Source of the DNA: an uncultured Porphyromonas sp.
GTDB lineage: Bacteria; Bacteroidota; Bacteroidia; Bacteroidales; Porphyromonadaceae
Reading direction: 5' to 3'
DNA length: 27,686 nt
Assembly (NCBI RefSeq): GCF_938039215.1
Contig: NZ_CALHVI010000030.1
Location: 1-27,686 of the forward strand
Made by a program: the position numbers and the translations under genes. The notes beneath the pieces are model-generated. The model did not search any database and was not told where the DNA came from. It worked only from the letters and a program-made list of their open reading frames with translations. This document shows positions 1 through 6,916 of this stretch, piece after piece (the first letter of the stretch is position 1; the number at the start of each line of letters is the position of its first letter).

Positions 1-47
1 AAGCGACCCACGGTAGGTCGCTTCGACGACCCACAGTAGGTTTTTTT
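1..47. repeat. Palindromic intergenic repeat, copy D (cut by window edge)
   Basis: The right part of an interspersed repeat. It holds two arms of the CGACCCACrGTAGGTcG type followed by a run of seven T. The same arms occur in copies at 2217, 6520, 8782 and 27489. The left end lies outside the window. From here to the promoter at 263 I see no convincing gene or structured RNA. Confidence 0.8.
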
Positions 48-262
48 GAGGGGTAGAGGAAGGAATGAAATTGGGGGTGACTAGATCGTCTTCTGATCGC
101 CTTTGGTGGATTGAGTATGAAGCTCTCGGAGTCGCAGGGGATTCCCTCGCTGGATCGGTCAAGCTTCCCGATAGTGACCTCTTCTGCCTTGAGTTTGCCT
201 CTTCCTGCCTCTAATTATGGTGTGATCAGTCGTATAATACCGAAGATTATAGCCAATTTGCT

Positions 263-270
263 TATCTTTG
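263..270 (+). promoter_or_regulatory. Probable -7 promoter box of psd
   Basis: TATCTTTG matches the Bacteroidota -7 consensus TAnnTTTG, 43 bases before the psd start. No good -33 TTTG lies at the usual ~19-21 base spacing, so the call rests on the -7 box and its position. Confidence 0.5.
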
Positions 271-312
271 CACAAATCTTGCCAATGCGAGCAATCAAAT
301 AAATTATTGACT

Positions 313-966
313 ATGTTACTCCATAAAGAAGGGCGAGGCCCTCTCATTAGCTTTGCGATCATCCTCATAGGGATCAATGCCTTTATTGCTCTTTTTGGTG
401 GGGCCTTTAGCCTCGTTTCCGTTGTACTCTCAGTACTCTTCTACATCGGTGTACTGAATTTCTTCCGCTATGAGCCTCGCAAGCATTCGACGGGCGATCT
501 CGAGATCGTTTGTCCTGCAGATGGTCGTGTCGTCGTCGTCGAGGAGACGGAGGAGACGGAGCTGCTAGGCTGCCGCTGCCTGCAGGTGTCGATCTTCATG
601 AGCGTCTTCGATATGCATGTGAATTGGATCCCTTGTAATGGGATCGTCGAGCATGTATCGCACAACGATGGTCGCTTCCTCTCGGCTCACCTTCCTAAGA
701 GCAGTACGGACAATGAGCGCTCTTCGGTCATCATCCGCTCTGAGGGAGGGGATCAGATCCTCGTTCGTCAGGTAGCAGGTGCTATCGCCCGTCGTATCGT
801 CACCTATCCCGAGGTAGGAAGTCGTGTGGGTATCAATGAGAACCTAGGCTTCATCAAGTTCGGCTCTCGTGTGGACCTCTATCTCCCTCTCGGTACTCAG
901 GTGCATGTCAAGGTCGGACAGCATGTCAAGGGGAACATCACCGACATCGCCACGCTACCTCGCTAA
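313..966 (+). CDS. psd: Phosphatidylserine decarboxylase, short form
   Basis: This 217-residue enzyme decarboxylates phosphatidylserine to phosphatidylethanolamine at the inner membrane. Two hydrophobic stretches lie near residues 11-50. Conserved blocks follow: CPADG (67-71), FDMHVN (99-104) and the C-terminal GFIKFGSRVD (179-188). By family knowledge, the Gly184-Ser185 bond there is the autocleavage site that creates the pyruvoyl prosthetic group. The length fits the short 'Psd family' rather than the ~320-residue E. coli type. An in-frame ATG at 268 lies inside the -7 promoter box, so the ATG at 313 is preferred. pssA, which makes the substrate, follows after 30 bases; the two are surely one operon. 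Confidence 0.93.
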   Translation: MLLHKEGRGPLISFAIILIGINAFIALFGGAFSLVSVVLSVLFYIGVLNFFRYEPRKHSTGDLEIVCPADGRVVVVEETEETELLGCRCLQVSIFMSVFDMHVNWIPCNGIVEHVSHNDGRFLSAHLPKSSTDNERSSVIIRSEGGDQILVRQVAGAIARRIVTYPEVGSRVGINENLGFIKFGSRVDLYLPLGTQVHVKVGQHVKGNITDIATLPR

Positions 967-996
967 GCTTTATTCCTTATTATATTCTCTCTTGCA

Positions 997-1695
997 ATGA
1001 GTATCAAGAAGCATATCCCTAATATGCTGACCTGTGGGAACCTCCTCTCGGGCTCGTTGGCTTTGGTCTTCACGCTCCATGAGGGTCGTCCCGATATAGC
1101 CGCTTGGCTGATCGTGCTCTCCGCTGTCTTTGACTTCTTCGATGGGCTTGTGGCTCGACTCCTAGGGGTAGCCTCTGCCATCGGTAAGGATCTAGACTCA
1201 CTGGCTGATGTGGTGAGCTTTGGCCTAGCGCCTGCCGGTCTCGTCTACTACGGTCTGTATCAGATCGACCCAAATAATGTACTGAACTACGGGGTCTTCC
1301 TCATCGTAGCCTTCGCTGCACTTCGTCTGGCGAAGTTCAATAACGATACTCGTCAGTCTACGTCCTTCCTCGGGCTACCCGTCCCCTCCAATGCCCTCTT
1401 CTGGCTGGGAGCTTCGGCTGCGCTCCCTTCGTTCGCCCTCTCAATAGGTGCCCTGCCTACGCTCATCACCTATCTGGTGCTGACGGTCATCCTCTCCCTG
1501 CTGATGGTGAGCGAGCTGCCGATGTTCTCCTTCAAGCTCTCCAAGGCTCCGCTCTCCGCTCTGTGGCGACAGCTCTTCCTTGTGGCCTTTGCTATTGTGG
1601 CAGTCCTCCTGCAGGGATGGTTCGGATGTAGCTTGACGATCATCATCTACCTCATCCTCTCTCTGCTACCTGAGCCTAAGGGACAGAAGGCCTAA
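997..1695 (+). CDS. pssA: CDP-diacylglycerol--serine O-phosphatidyltransferase
   Basis: This 232-residue integral membrane enzyme joins serine to CDP-diacylglycerol to give phosphatidylserine, the substrate of the upstream decarboxylase. The CDP-alcohol phosphatidyltransferase signature D-x2-D-G-x2-A-R-x8-G-x3-D-x3-D is complete: D46, D49, G50, A53, R54, G63, D67 and D71. About seven to eight hydrophobic segments are visible. The size fits the type II membrane PssA of Bacteroidota and Bacillus, not the peripheral E. coli enzyme. It lies between psd and the DUF4834 gene, all on the plus strand. Confidence 0.94.
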   Translation: MSIKKHIPNMLTCGNLLSGSLALVFTLHEGRPDIAAWLIVLSAVFDFFDGLVARLLGVASAIGKDLDSLADVVSFGLAPAGLVYYGLYQIDPNNVLNYGVFLIVAFAALRLAKFNNDTRQSTSFLGLPVPSNALFWLGASAALPSFALSIGALPTLITYLVLTVILSLLMVSELPMFSFKLSKAPLSALWRQLFLVAFAIVAVLLQGWFGCSLTIIIYLILSLLPEPKGQKA

Positions 1696-1760
1696 GAGAA
1701 GCTGTTGGCACGCTCTTTGATACGGGATCAGTATATATCCCTTAGAATAGAAAAGACTGT

Positions 1761-2057
1761 ATGAGCCTCTTGATATTTCTTCTGATCCTAGTGATCCTCT
1801 TCTTCTTCTGGCCTCGCATCCAGACGTGGTTATTCGTTAAGCTCCTCCAGCGTGTCCAGCGCCGTATGTCAGAGGCTGCAGGGCAGTCGCAGTACTATGA
1901 TCCTCGAGGGGGACAAAGAGCTCCTGAGTCCGATCGTGAGGCTTCGGCTTCGACCGAAGAGCGACAGAAGCAACGGCTAGACAATATCGAGGCTCGCAAG
2001 TTCGATCGCTCCTCCAGCGATGACTATGTAGACTTCGAGGAGCTCCCCGAGGAATAG
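1761..2057 (+). CDS. DUF4834-like small membrane protein
   Basis: A 98-residue protein with one N-terminal membrane segment (residues 2-18, followed by WPRIQTW) and then a charged, hydrophilic tail rich in R, E, S and D. It ends with an acidic stretch (DDYVDFEELPEE). The architecture and the position after pssA match the DUF4834 family of Bacteroidota, whose function is unknown. It follows pssA by 65 bases and is followed by a good terminator, so it is probably the last gene of the psd-pssA unit. No catalytic motif is visible. Confidence 0.8.
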   Translation: MSLLIFLLILVILFFFWPRIQTWLFVKLLQRVQRRMSEAAGQSQYYDPRGGQRAPESDREASASTEERQKQRLDNIEARKFDRSSSDDYVDFEELPEE

Positions 2058-2084
2058 CGGAGCATCCCTTTACTTCCCCATCTA

Positions 2085-2124
2085 AGAGGAGGGCTAAGCA
2101 TGAGCTTAGTCCTCCTCTCTTTTT
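2085..2124 (+). terminator. Rho-independent terminator after the psd-pssA unit
   Basis: A 15-base stem AGAGGAGGGCTAAGC / GCTTAGTCCTCCTCT with one G-U pair and a 4-base loop, followed by CTTTTTG. It lies 27 bases after the DUF4834 stop. Confidence 0.88.
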
Positions 2125-2216
2125 GTCTGGAGCGCTGGGAGGAAGGGTAGCCCTCTCCTTTGCTGATGGGAAGCGGGCTAGGCCAAGGTGTGGAGGGAGA
2201 TCTAGGAGAGCCCTAA

Positions 2217-2311
2217 ATAAAACCTACGGTAGGTCGGCGTACCGATGCACGGTAGGTCGTCGAGGCGACCCACAGTAGGTTTTCGGAGCGACCTACCGTA
2301 GGTCGCTTTTT
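2217..2311. repeat. Palindromic intergenic repeat, copy C
   Basis: Begins with ATAAAACCTACGGTAGGTCG and ends with CGACCTACCGTAGGTCGCTTTTT, so the two ends are inverted copies. The inner arms (CGATGCACGGTAGGTCG, CGACCCACAGTAGGT) match copies A and B almost base for base. It is shorter than those copies because the first inner hairpin is missing. It sits between the terminator of one unit and the promoter of the next. No gene lies between 2125 and 2472. Confidence 0.85.
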
Positions 2312-2413
2312 GAGGGTCTGGGTAGGGCTCGCTCCGAAGGGCTAGCAAGGCTTCGGTAAGTGCCCCCTAGAAGCCTAAGTAGTAGCTCTGGCGGATAGGA
2401 TAAGGTGAATAGT

Positions 2414-2450
2414 TTGTACTTTTGTACAACTAGTCGTATATGATCATATA
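2414..2450 (+). promoter_or_regulatory. Promoter of the CDF gene with two palindromes
   Basis: TACTTTTG at 2417-2424 fits the Bacteroidota -7 box. It lies inside a perfect inverted repeat TTGTAC-TTTT-GTACAA (2414-2429). Just downstream is a second perfect palindrome, TATATGATCATATA (2437-2450). No clear -33 TTTG is present. Palindromes across the -7 box and the expected start of transcription are typical operator positions, so a metal-responsive repressor is a reasonable inference but unproven. Confidence 0.55.
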
Positions 2451-2472
2451 AGTAAGACAAAGAGCAAGCCCT

Positions 2473-3471
2473 ATGATACCTCACGACACAGAGCATCATG
2501 AGCACCACGAGCATCTCCATGGGGAGAAGTGCTCTGGGGGACACTCCCATGCCCATGTGCATGGCCATAGCCATGGTCATGGCCACCATCATCACCATCA
2601 CCACCATGCAGAGGGCAATATCCTCATTGCCTTCCTGCTGAACCTCTTCTTCGCCATCATCGAGCTCATCGGGGGGCTGTACACGGGTAGTGTCGCCATC
2701 CTCTCCGACTCGCTCCATGACCTCGGAGACTCCTGCTCCCTAGGGGTAGCTTGGTATCTAGAGCGTCTCTCCAAGAAGGGACGAGATCGCCACTTTAGCT
2801 ATGGATACAAGCGCTTCTCCCTCCTTGGCTCTCTGCTGATCTCGACGATCCTCCTCGTGGGATCCTTCTTCGTCATCAAGGAGTCGATCGAGCGGATCAT
2901 CGAGCCTGGTGACCCTCATGCGGGAGGGATGTTTATCCTAGCGATCTTCGGCCTCTTGATCAATGGCTTTGCTGCTTGGCGTATGAGTGGAGGGACTTCG
3001 CTCAATGAGCGCTCCATGCGCCTGCACCTCATGGAGGACGTGCTAGGATGGATCGCTGTGCTCATCGTCAGCGTCGTGATGTACTTCTTCCCCAGCTTCA
3101 AGATCCTTGACCCCCTGCTCTCGCTCGGGATCACCGCTTGGATCCTCTACAATGTCTACTTCAATCTCCGAGACAACTTCCTCATCCTCCTGCAGGGAGT
3201 CCCTGTGGAGGTCGATCTGGAGGCCTTCAGCCGTGAGGTAGAGGCGCTCCCTGGAGTCCTCTCCATGCACGACCTGCATATCTGGACGCTCAATGGGGAG
3301 CAGCATATCGCTTCGCTCCATATCGTCTACGACTGCAGCGTCCAGATGACCCCTCAAGCCCTTGCCGATCTCAAGGCGACAGTCCGCCAGATCGCAGGTG
3401 AGTATGCCCTCGGACATATCACCATCGAGCTCGACCCGCATGGCTGTAGCTGCGGTATGGAGAACTGCTAG
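2473..3471 (+). CDS. Cation diffusion facilitator (Zn/Co/Cd exporter type)
   Basis: This 332-residue inner-membrane antiporter probably exports Zn2+ or a related divalent cation in exchange for protons. The N-terminal ~46 residues are extremely His-rich, ending in eight consecutive His (38-45), and probably bind metal. Six membrane segments follow. The transport site is recognisable as two HxxxD motifs: H82/D86 in the second segment and H185/D189 in the fifth. This HD-HD set is typical of Zn2+ (ZitB/CzcD) members. A soluble C-terminal domain follows (about 240-320), and the tail is Cys-rich (CSCGMENC). The promoter region carries two palindromes. The outer-membrane protein gene follows after 42 bases. 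Confidence 0.92.
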   Translation: MIPHDTEHHEHHEHLHGEKCSGGHSHAHVHGHSHGHGHHHHHHHHAEGNILIAFLLNLFFAIIELIGGLYTGSVAILSDSLHDLGDSCSLGVAWYLERLSKKGRDRHFSYGYKRFSLLGSLLISTILLVGSFFVIKESIERIIEPGDPHAGGMFILAIFGLLINGFAAWRMSGGTSLNERSMRLHLMEDVLGWIAVLIVSVVMYFFPSFKILDPLLSLGITAWILYNVYFNLRDNFLILLQGVPVEVDLEAFSREVEALPGVLSMHDLHIWTLNGEQHIASLHIVYDCSVQMTPQALADLKATVRQIAGEYALGHITIELDPHGCSCGMENC

Positions 3472-3513
3472 TCGCTCCTACCTCAGCCCCATCGCTCCGC
3501 CTATTTCCATTAG

Positions 3514-5586
3514 ATGAAGATAAGAACCTCCCTATCCCTCCTTCTTTTATTCCTGAGTTGGGCATCAGCCTTCGCCCAAGAGCCTCGACGTACTCCCTTC
3601 GATCCCTATCGTGTAGAGGAAGTGCAGGAGATCCCCGACGAGATCAAGATGGTTCGTGGCGACAAGCTCCGTGCCTACAAGATGATCCCCGACGTGGCTC
3701 GTGCTGTGCGTGTGGAGATGCCCGACACGCTCACGCACTATACCTTTGAGTACATCTCCCCCGAGTTTCGCTCGCTGGGCGTGTCCTACCAAGGGAACCT
3801 CAACCACGTGTGGCAGGCGAAGCTCTTCTTCGATCGTCCCCGCCGAGTCAGTGACTTCTTCTATCTGGATGGCTACCATCGGATGCTGTACACGCCCGAG
3901 GCGGTACGCTTCTACGATACGAAGACACCCTTCACCTTCGTACGCTACCAGCGCAACTTCCAGACCAATGAGAGTGCCGATGTCGTAGCAGGAGACTTCG
4001 GGGTAAACCTCGGGAAGAGCCTCAATGTGGGGGCTAACTTCGACTATCAGAATATCGGGGGATTCTATACCCAAGCACGTAGCAAGGATGCCCGCTATCG
4101 GGTCTTTGCTTCCTACCGAGGCGATCGCTATGAGCTCTATGCCTATGTAGCGAACGATTACTACAAACAGGAAGAGAATGGCGGGATCACTAATGCCGAT
4201 TATATCTACAATCCCGAACGCTACACCAACAGCCGAACCAAGGTGGGCTCCCGAGATGTGCCCGTCTTGATCAATTCCGGTAACCTAACGAACCGTGTCC
4301 GCTCGGGCCACGGCTACTTAGCACATTCCTATCGCCTAGGTAGCTATCGGACTGCCCCTCGCAAGCAGGCTCCATCGTCTGATGCCGAAGGGATGCTCGT
4401 GAGCCAAGACTCCACTTACTTCGTCCCTGTCGGAGCGATCTCCCTCACCACGTACTACAACAAGCAGCGTAGGCGCTTCTTCTCCCATACGCAGAATGAG
4501 CTTTGGGGCACCGTCTTCGGTACGCCGACGATCACCCATAAGCGTAAGCAGTCGGATGGGACGGAGGAGAGCTACACCCTGCCCAATGACACGGCACAGC
4601 TCGTGACGCTGCAGAATACCGTAGCCCTCTCGCTGATGGAAGGCTTCCGCCCTTGGGTGAAGTTCGGACTCTCCGCCTATCTCCGCCACGAGAATCGCTG
4701 GGCAACGCTCCCCGACAGAACCACGCATCGCTATGCGAAGGACGTAGCTCTTAGCTCGACCTTCATCGGTGGGCTCATCGAGCGCCGTGAAGGTACGGGG
4801 CTGAATTTCTCCGCTCGTGGTGAGCTGGGCATCCTAGGCGATGATCTCGGAGCCTTCAAGCTGGAGGGGGATATTCGTACGGCCTTCCGCCTCTTCCGCA
4901 AGCGCTTTGCTCTGGAGGCAGATGCCTATGTGGACAATGCTCGCCCCTCCTACTTCGCAGCGCATCACCACGGCACCTATGGCTGGTGGGACAAGGATCT
5001 GAAGTTTACCCGTCGTGTAGAGCTCGGGGGGAAGGTCCACCTAGCCTCTTGGGGCACGAGCCTAGAGGCACGCACAGCGAGCTTGCAGAACTATATCTAC
5101 TTCGACTCCAAGGGCGAGACACAGCAGCATACAGATCTGATGCAGGTCCTCTCCTTCAGAGCTCGTCAGATGGGCTCTACGGGCCCTCTCAACTGGGAGC
5201 TCGAAGCCGCCTACCAGCAGAGCTCGAATACTTCGGTACTTCCCCTCCCCTTGATCACGGCTGCGGCCGATGTCTATCTGCGCTTCCTCATAGCTAAGGT
5301 CATGCGTGTCGATCTTGGGGTGAAGGGCTATTGGCACACGGCTTACAAGGCTCCCTATTACCTGCCGACGAACCAGCAGTTCGCCCTGCAGACCGAGGGC
5401 AATGTCGGGGGAGAAGCTCCGCTACTCATCGCCTATGCCAACTTCCGTCTCAAGCGTGCTCGCTTCTTCCTCCAGATGTACAATGTCGGTGAAGCGCTCA
5501 TGGCCAACGAGCGTCTCTCCATGTACAAGTACCCCTACAACCCCATGCACCTAGCTGCAGGCGTGGTCGTAGACCTCAATAATTAG
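3514..5586 (+). CDS. Putative outer-membrane porin (Porin_10-like)
   Basis: A 690-residue protein with a clear signal peptide (hydrophobic residues 7-17, probable cleavage after AFAQ at residue 22). The rest is a long series of alternating aromatic/polar strands as in outer-membrane beta-barrels. The middle block (YQRNFQTNESADVV..., then GANFDYQNIGGFY) resembles the Bacteroidota 'putative porin' family PF14121. The protein ends with typical barrel strands (HLAAGVVVDLN). Substrate and strand number cannot be read from sequence. It lies 42 bases after the CDF exporter and 26 bases before the solute-binding protein, so the three may be co-transcribed, but a shared role in metal handling is only a guess. 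Confidence 0.8.
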   Translation: MKIRTSLSLLLLFLSWASAFAQEPRRTPFDPYRVEEVQEIPDEIKMVRGDKLRAYKMIPDVARAVRVEMPDTLTHYTFEYISPEFRSLGVSYQGNLNHVWQAKLFFDRPRRVSDFFYLDGYHRMLYTPEAVRFYDTKTPFTFVRYQRNFQTNESADVVAGDFGVNLGKSLNVGANFDYQNIGGFYTQARSKDARYRVFASYRGDRYELYAYVANDYYKQEENGGITNADYIYNPERYTNSRTKVGSRDVPVLINSGNLTNRVRSGHGYLAHSYRLGSYRTAPRKQAPSSDAEGMLVSQDSTYFVPVGAISLTTYYNKQRRRFFSHTQNELWGTVFGTPTITHKRKQSDGTEESYTLPNDTAQLVTLQNTVALSLMEGFRPWVKFGLSAYLRHENRWATLPDRTTHRYAKDVALSSTFIGGLIERREGTGLNFSARGELGILGDDLGAFKLEGDIRTAFRLFRKRFALEADAYVDNARPSYFAAHHHGTYGWWDKDLKFTRRVELGGKVHLASWGTSLEARTASLQNYIYFDSKGETQQHTDLMQVLSFRARQMGSTGPLNWELEAAYQQSSNTSVLPLPLITAAADVYLRFLIAKVMRVDLGVKGYWHTAYKAPYYLPTNQQFALQTEGNVGGEAPLLIAYANFRLKRARFFLQMYNVGEALMANERLSMYKYPYNPMHLAAGVVVDLNN

Positions 5587-5612
5587 TTCCTCATTCCTTT
5601 CCTTCGCTAGCT

Positions 5613-6410
5613 ATGCCGAAGTTCCGTCTGAATGTTCGCCTTGTGGGCTATACTCTTGCCCTAATCTTGGCTATCGGGCTCATGCTCTATCTCCGCCAGC
5701 AGGGTAGGGGAAGTGATCGGAGTGCCTCTGGCTTGGAGGTTGTCCGAAGGGATTATCCAGAGGTGCGTAAGGAGGGTATCCTTCGCCTGCTCGCCGCCTA
5801 TGGCGAAGGGGGCGAAGTCCAGGGAGGTCGCCTCACGGGCTCGATCTACGAACTAGCGCAGCATCTGCAGTCGAGAAGTGGCCTACGGGTAGAAGTCATC
5901 CTAGAGAATCGTTGGGATGAAGCACTGAAGAAGCTCGCTTCGGGAGAAGCGGATCTAGTAGCCCGCCCGCTGACACATACCTCAGAGGTCGATACGACGC
6001 TCTTCATGCTCTTTGCCGAGCAGACCTCGGGACCGATTTATCTCGTACAGCGCCGCTCGGATAGCACGAACCACATCTCCCAGCAGGTCGAGCTCGCAGG
6101 TCGCTCCATTACCCTCCCGAAGGCTTCTCCGCTTCGCCTCTTCCTAGAGCATCTAGGTGAAGAGATCGGAGATAGCCTACACGTGCAGATAGACACCGTC
6201 TATGCGGCGGAGCAACTGGCCATGCAGGTCGCTGCGGGATCGATCAGCTACACGGTGTGTACCTCGCCCGAGGCGAAGCGCTTTGCTCGCATCTTCCCCG
6301 AGCTGGATTGCACCCTTCCCTTGAGCTATTCCGTGCGCACGGCTTGGCTCATGCGTCGAAGTTCGCAAGCGCTACGGGATAGCCTCCTCGTCTGGGGAGC
6401 TGTGCGCTAA
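5613..6410 (+). CDS. Solute-binding-like periplasmic protein (SBP family 3 / MltF N-domain type)
   Basis: A 265-residue protein with an uncleaved-looking N-terminal membrane anchor (about residues 10-27, ending LYLRQQGRG) and a periplasmic domain. The domain layout GILRLLAAYGE...IYELAQHLQSRSGLRVEVILE...WDEALKKLASGEADLVA is the pattern of family 3 extracellular solute-binding domains, as also found in the N-terminal half of MltF. No lytic transglycosylase domain follows: the protein stops after the second lobe. No ABC permease or ATPase lies nearby, so its role and ligand are unknown. It is the last gene before a strong terminator. Confidence 0.72.
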   Translation: MPKFRLNVRLVGYTLALILAIGLMLYLRQQGRGSDRSASGLEVVRRDYPEVRKEGILRLLAAYGEGGEVQGGRLTGSIYELAQHLQSRSGLRVEVILENRWDEALKKLASGEADLVARPLTHTSEVDTTLFMLFAEQTSGPIYLVQRRSDSTNHISQQVELAGRSITLPKASPLRLFLEHLGEEIGDSLHVQIDTVYAAEQLAMQVAAGSISYTVCTSPEAKRFARIFPELDCTLPLSYSVRTAWLMRRSSQALRDSLLVWGAVR

Positions 6411-6455
6411 GGTTAAGCACCACCTTCCTCCCCTCATTTCCCCGCATCGGGACAA

Positions 6456-6496
6456 GGCGCTCTCTACTCGTCCAAGGAGTAGGGAGCGCCCTGCTT
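6456..6496 (+). terminator. Terminator after the solute-binding-like gene
   Basis: Stem GGCGCTCTCTACTC / GAGTAGGGAGCGCC (14 pairs, one G-U) with a 7-base loop, followed by CTGCTTTTAG. It lies 45 bases after the stop at 6410. Confidence 0.8.
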
Positions 6497-6519
6497 TTAG
6501 GCTTTCCTCAGAAGGGTGT

Positions 6520-6639
6520 AAAAACGACCTACGGTGCATCGCCTTTGCGATCCACGGTAGGTCGCCTGACCGATGCACGGTAGGTCGTCGAGGCGACCCA
6601 CAGTAGGTTTTTTCGGCGACCTACCGTGGGTCGTTTTTT
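6520..6639. repeat. Palindromic intergenic repeat, copy A (left of the CDCL gene)
   Basis: A 120 bp element bounded by AAAAACGACCTACGGT and ACCGTGGGTCGTTTTTT, inverted with one mismatch. Inside are two hairpins: CGACCTACGGTGCATCG / CGATCCACGGTAGGTCG with loop CCTTTG, and CGACCCACAGTAGGT / ACCTACCGTGGGTCG, with a lone arm CGATGCACGGTAGGTCG between them. It is almost identical to copy B at 8782, and the likeness extends into both flanks (about 6509-6669 against 8770-8932). Between 6670 and the promoter at 6866 I see nothing further. Confidence 0.9.
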
Positions 6640-6865
6640 GACCCTCCCGAAACGCCCTCTGCAAGCGGGCTCTGGATGCGTCTTCTTTTGCCTCAGAGGA
6701 AGGAGAAGAACGTCGTTGAAAGTGTCCCTTACCACGTACGAGAGAAACGGGCTCCATCTACCCCGATGTAAGCCTCCAATCTCTCTGCCTAAGTAAATGT
6801 CGTTCGCTCTACCTTCTCTTTCGTACGTTCCTGCCGAAATGCTACGTTAGTCTCGTAGAAACCCA

Positions 6866-6897
6866 TTTGCAGATGAGGCACGTCGGTGCTACATTTG
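6866..6897 (+). promoter_or_regulatory. Promoter of the CDCL lipoprotein gene
   Basis: A complete Bacteroidota-type promoter: TTTG (6866-6869), a 20-base spacer, and TACATTTG (6890-6897), matching TTTG...TAnnTTTG. Transcription would start around 6904, only ~13 bases before the ATG. It is the best-formed promoter in the window. Confidence 0.75.
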
Positions 6898-6916
6898 CGG
6901 GAAACTCACCCATCGT

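Noticed and set aside
111..302. A 63-residue frame before psd.
   Set aside because: It runs through the psd promoter box and ends 10 bases before the psd start. The composition is not protein-like and I recognise no family.
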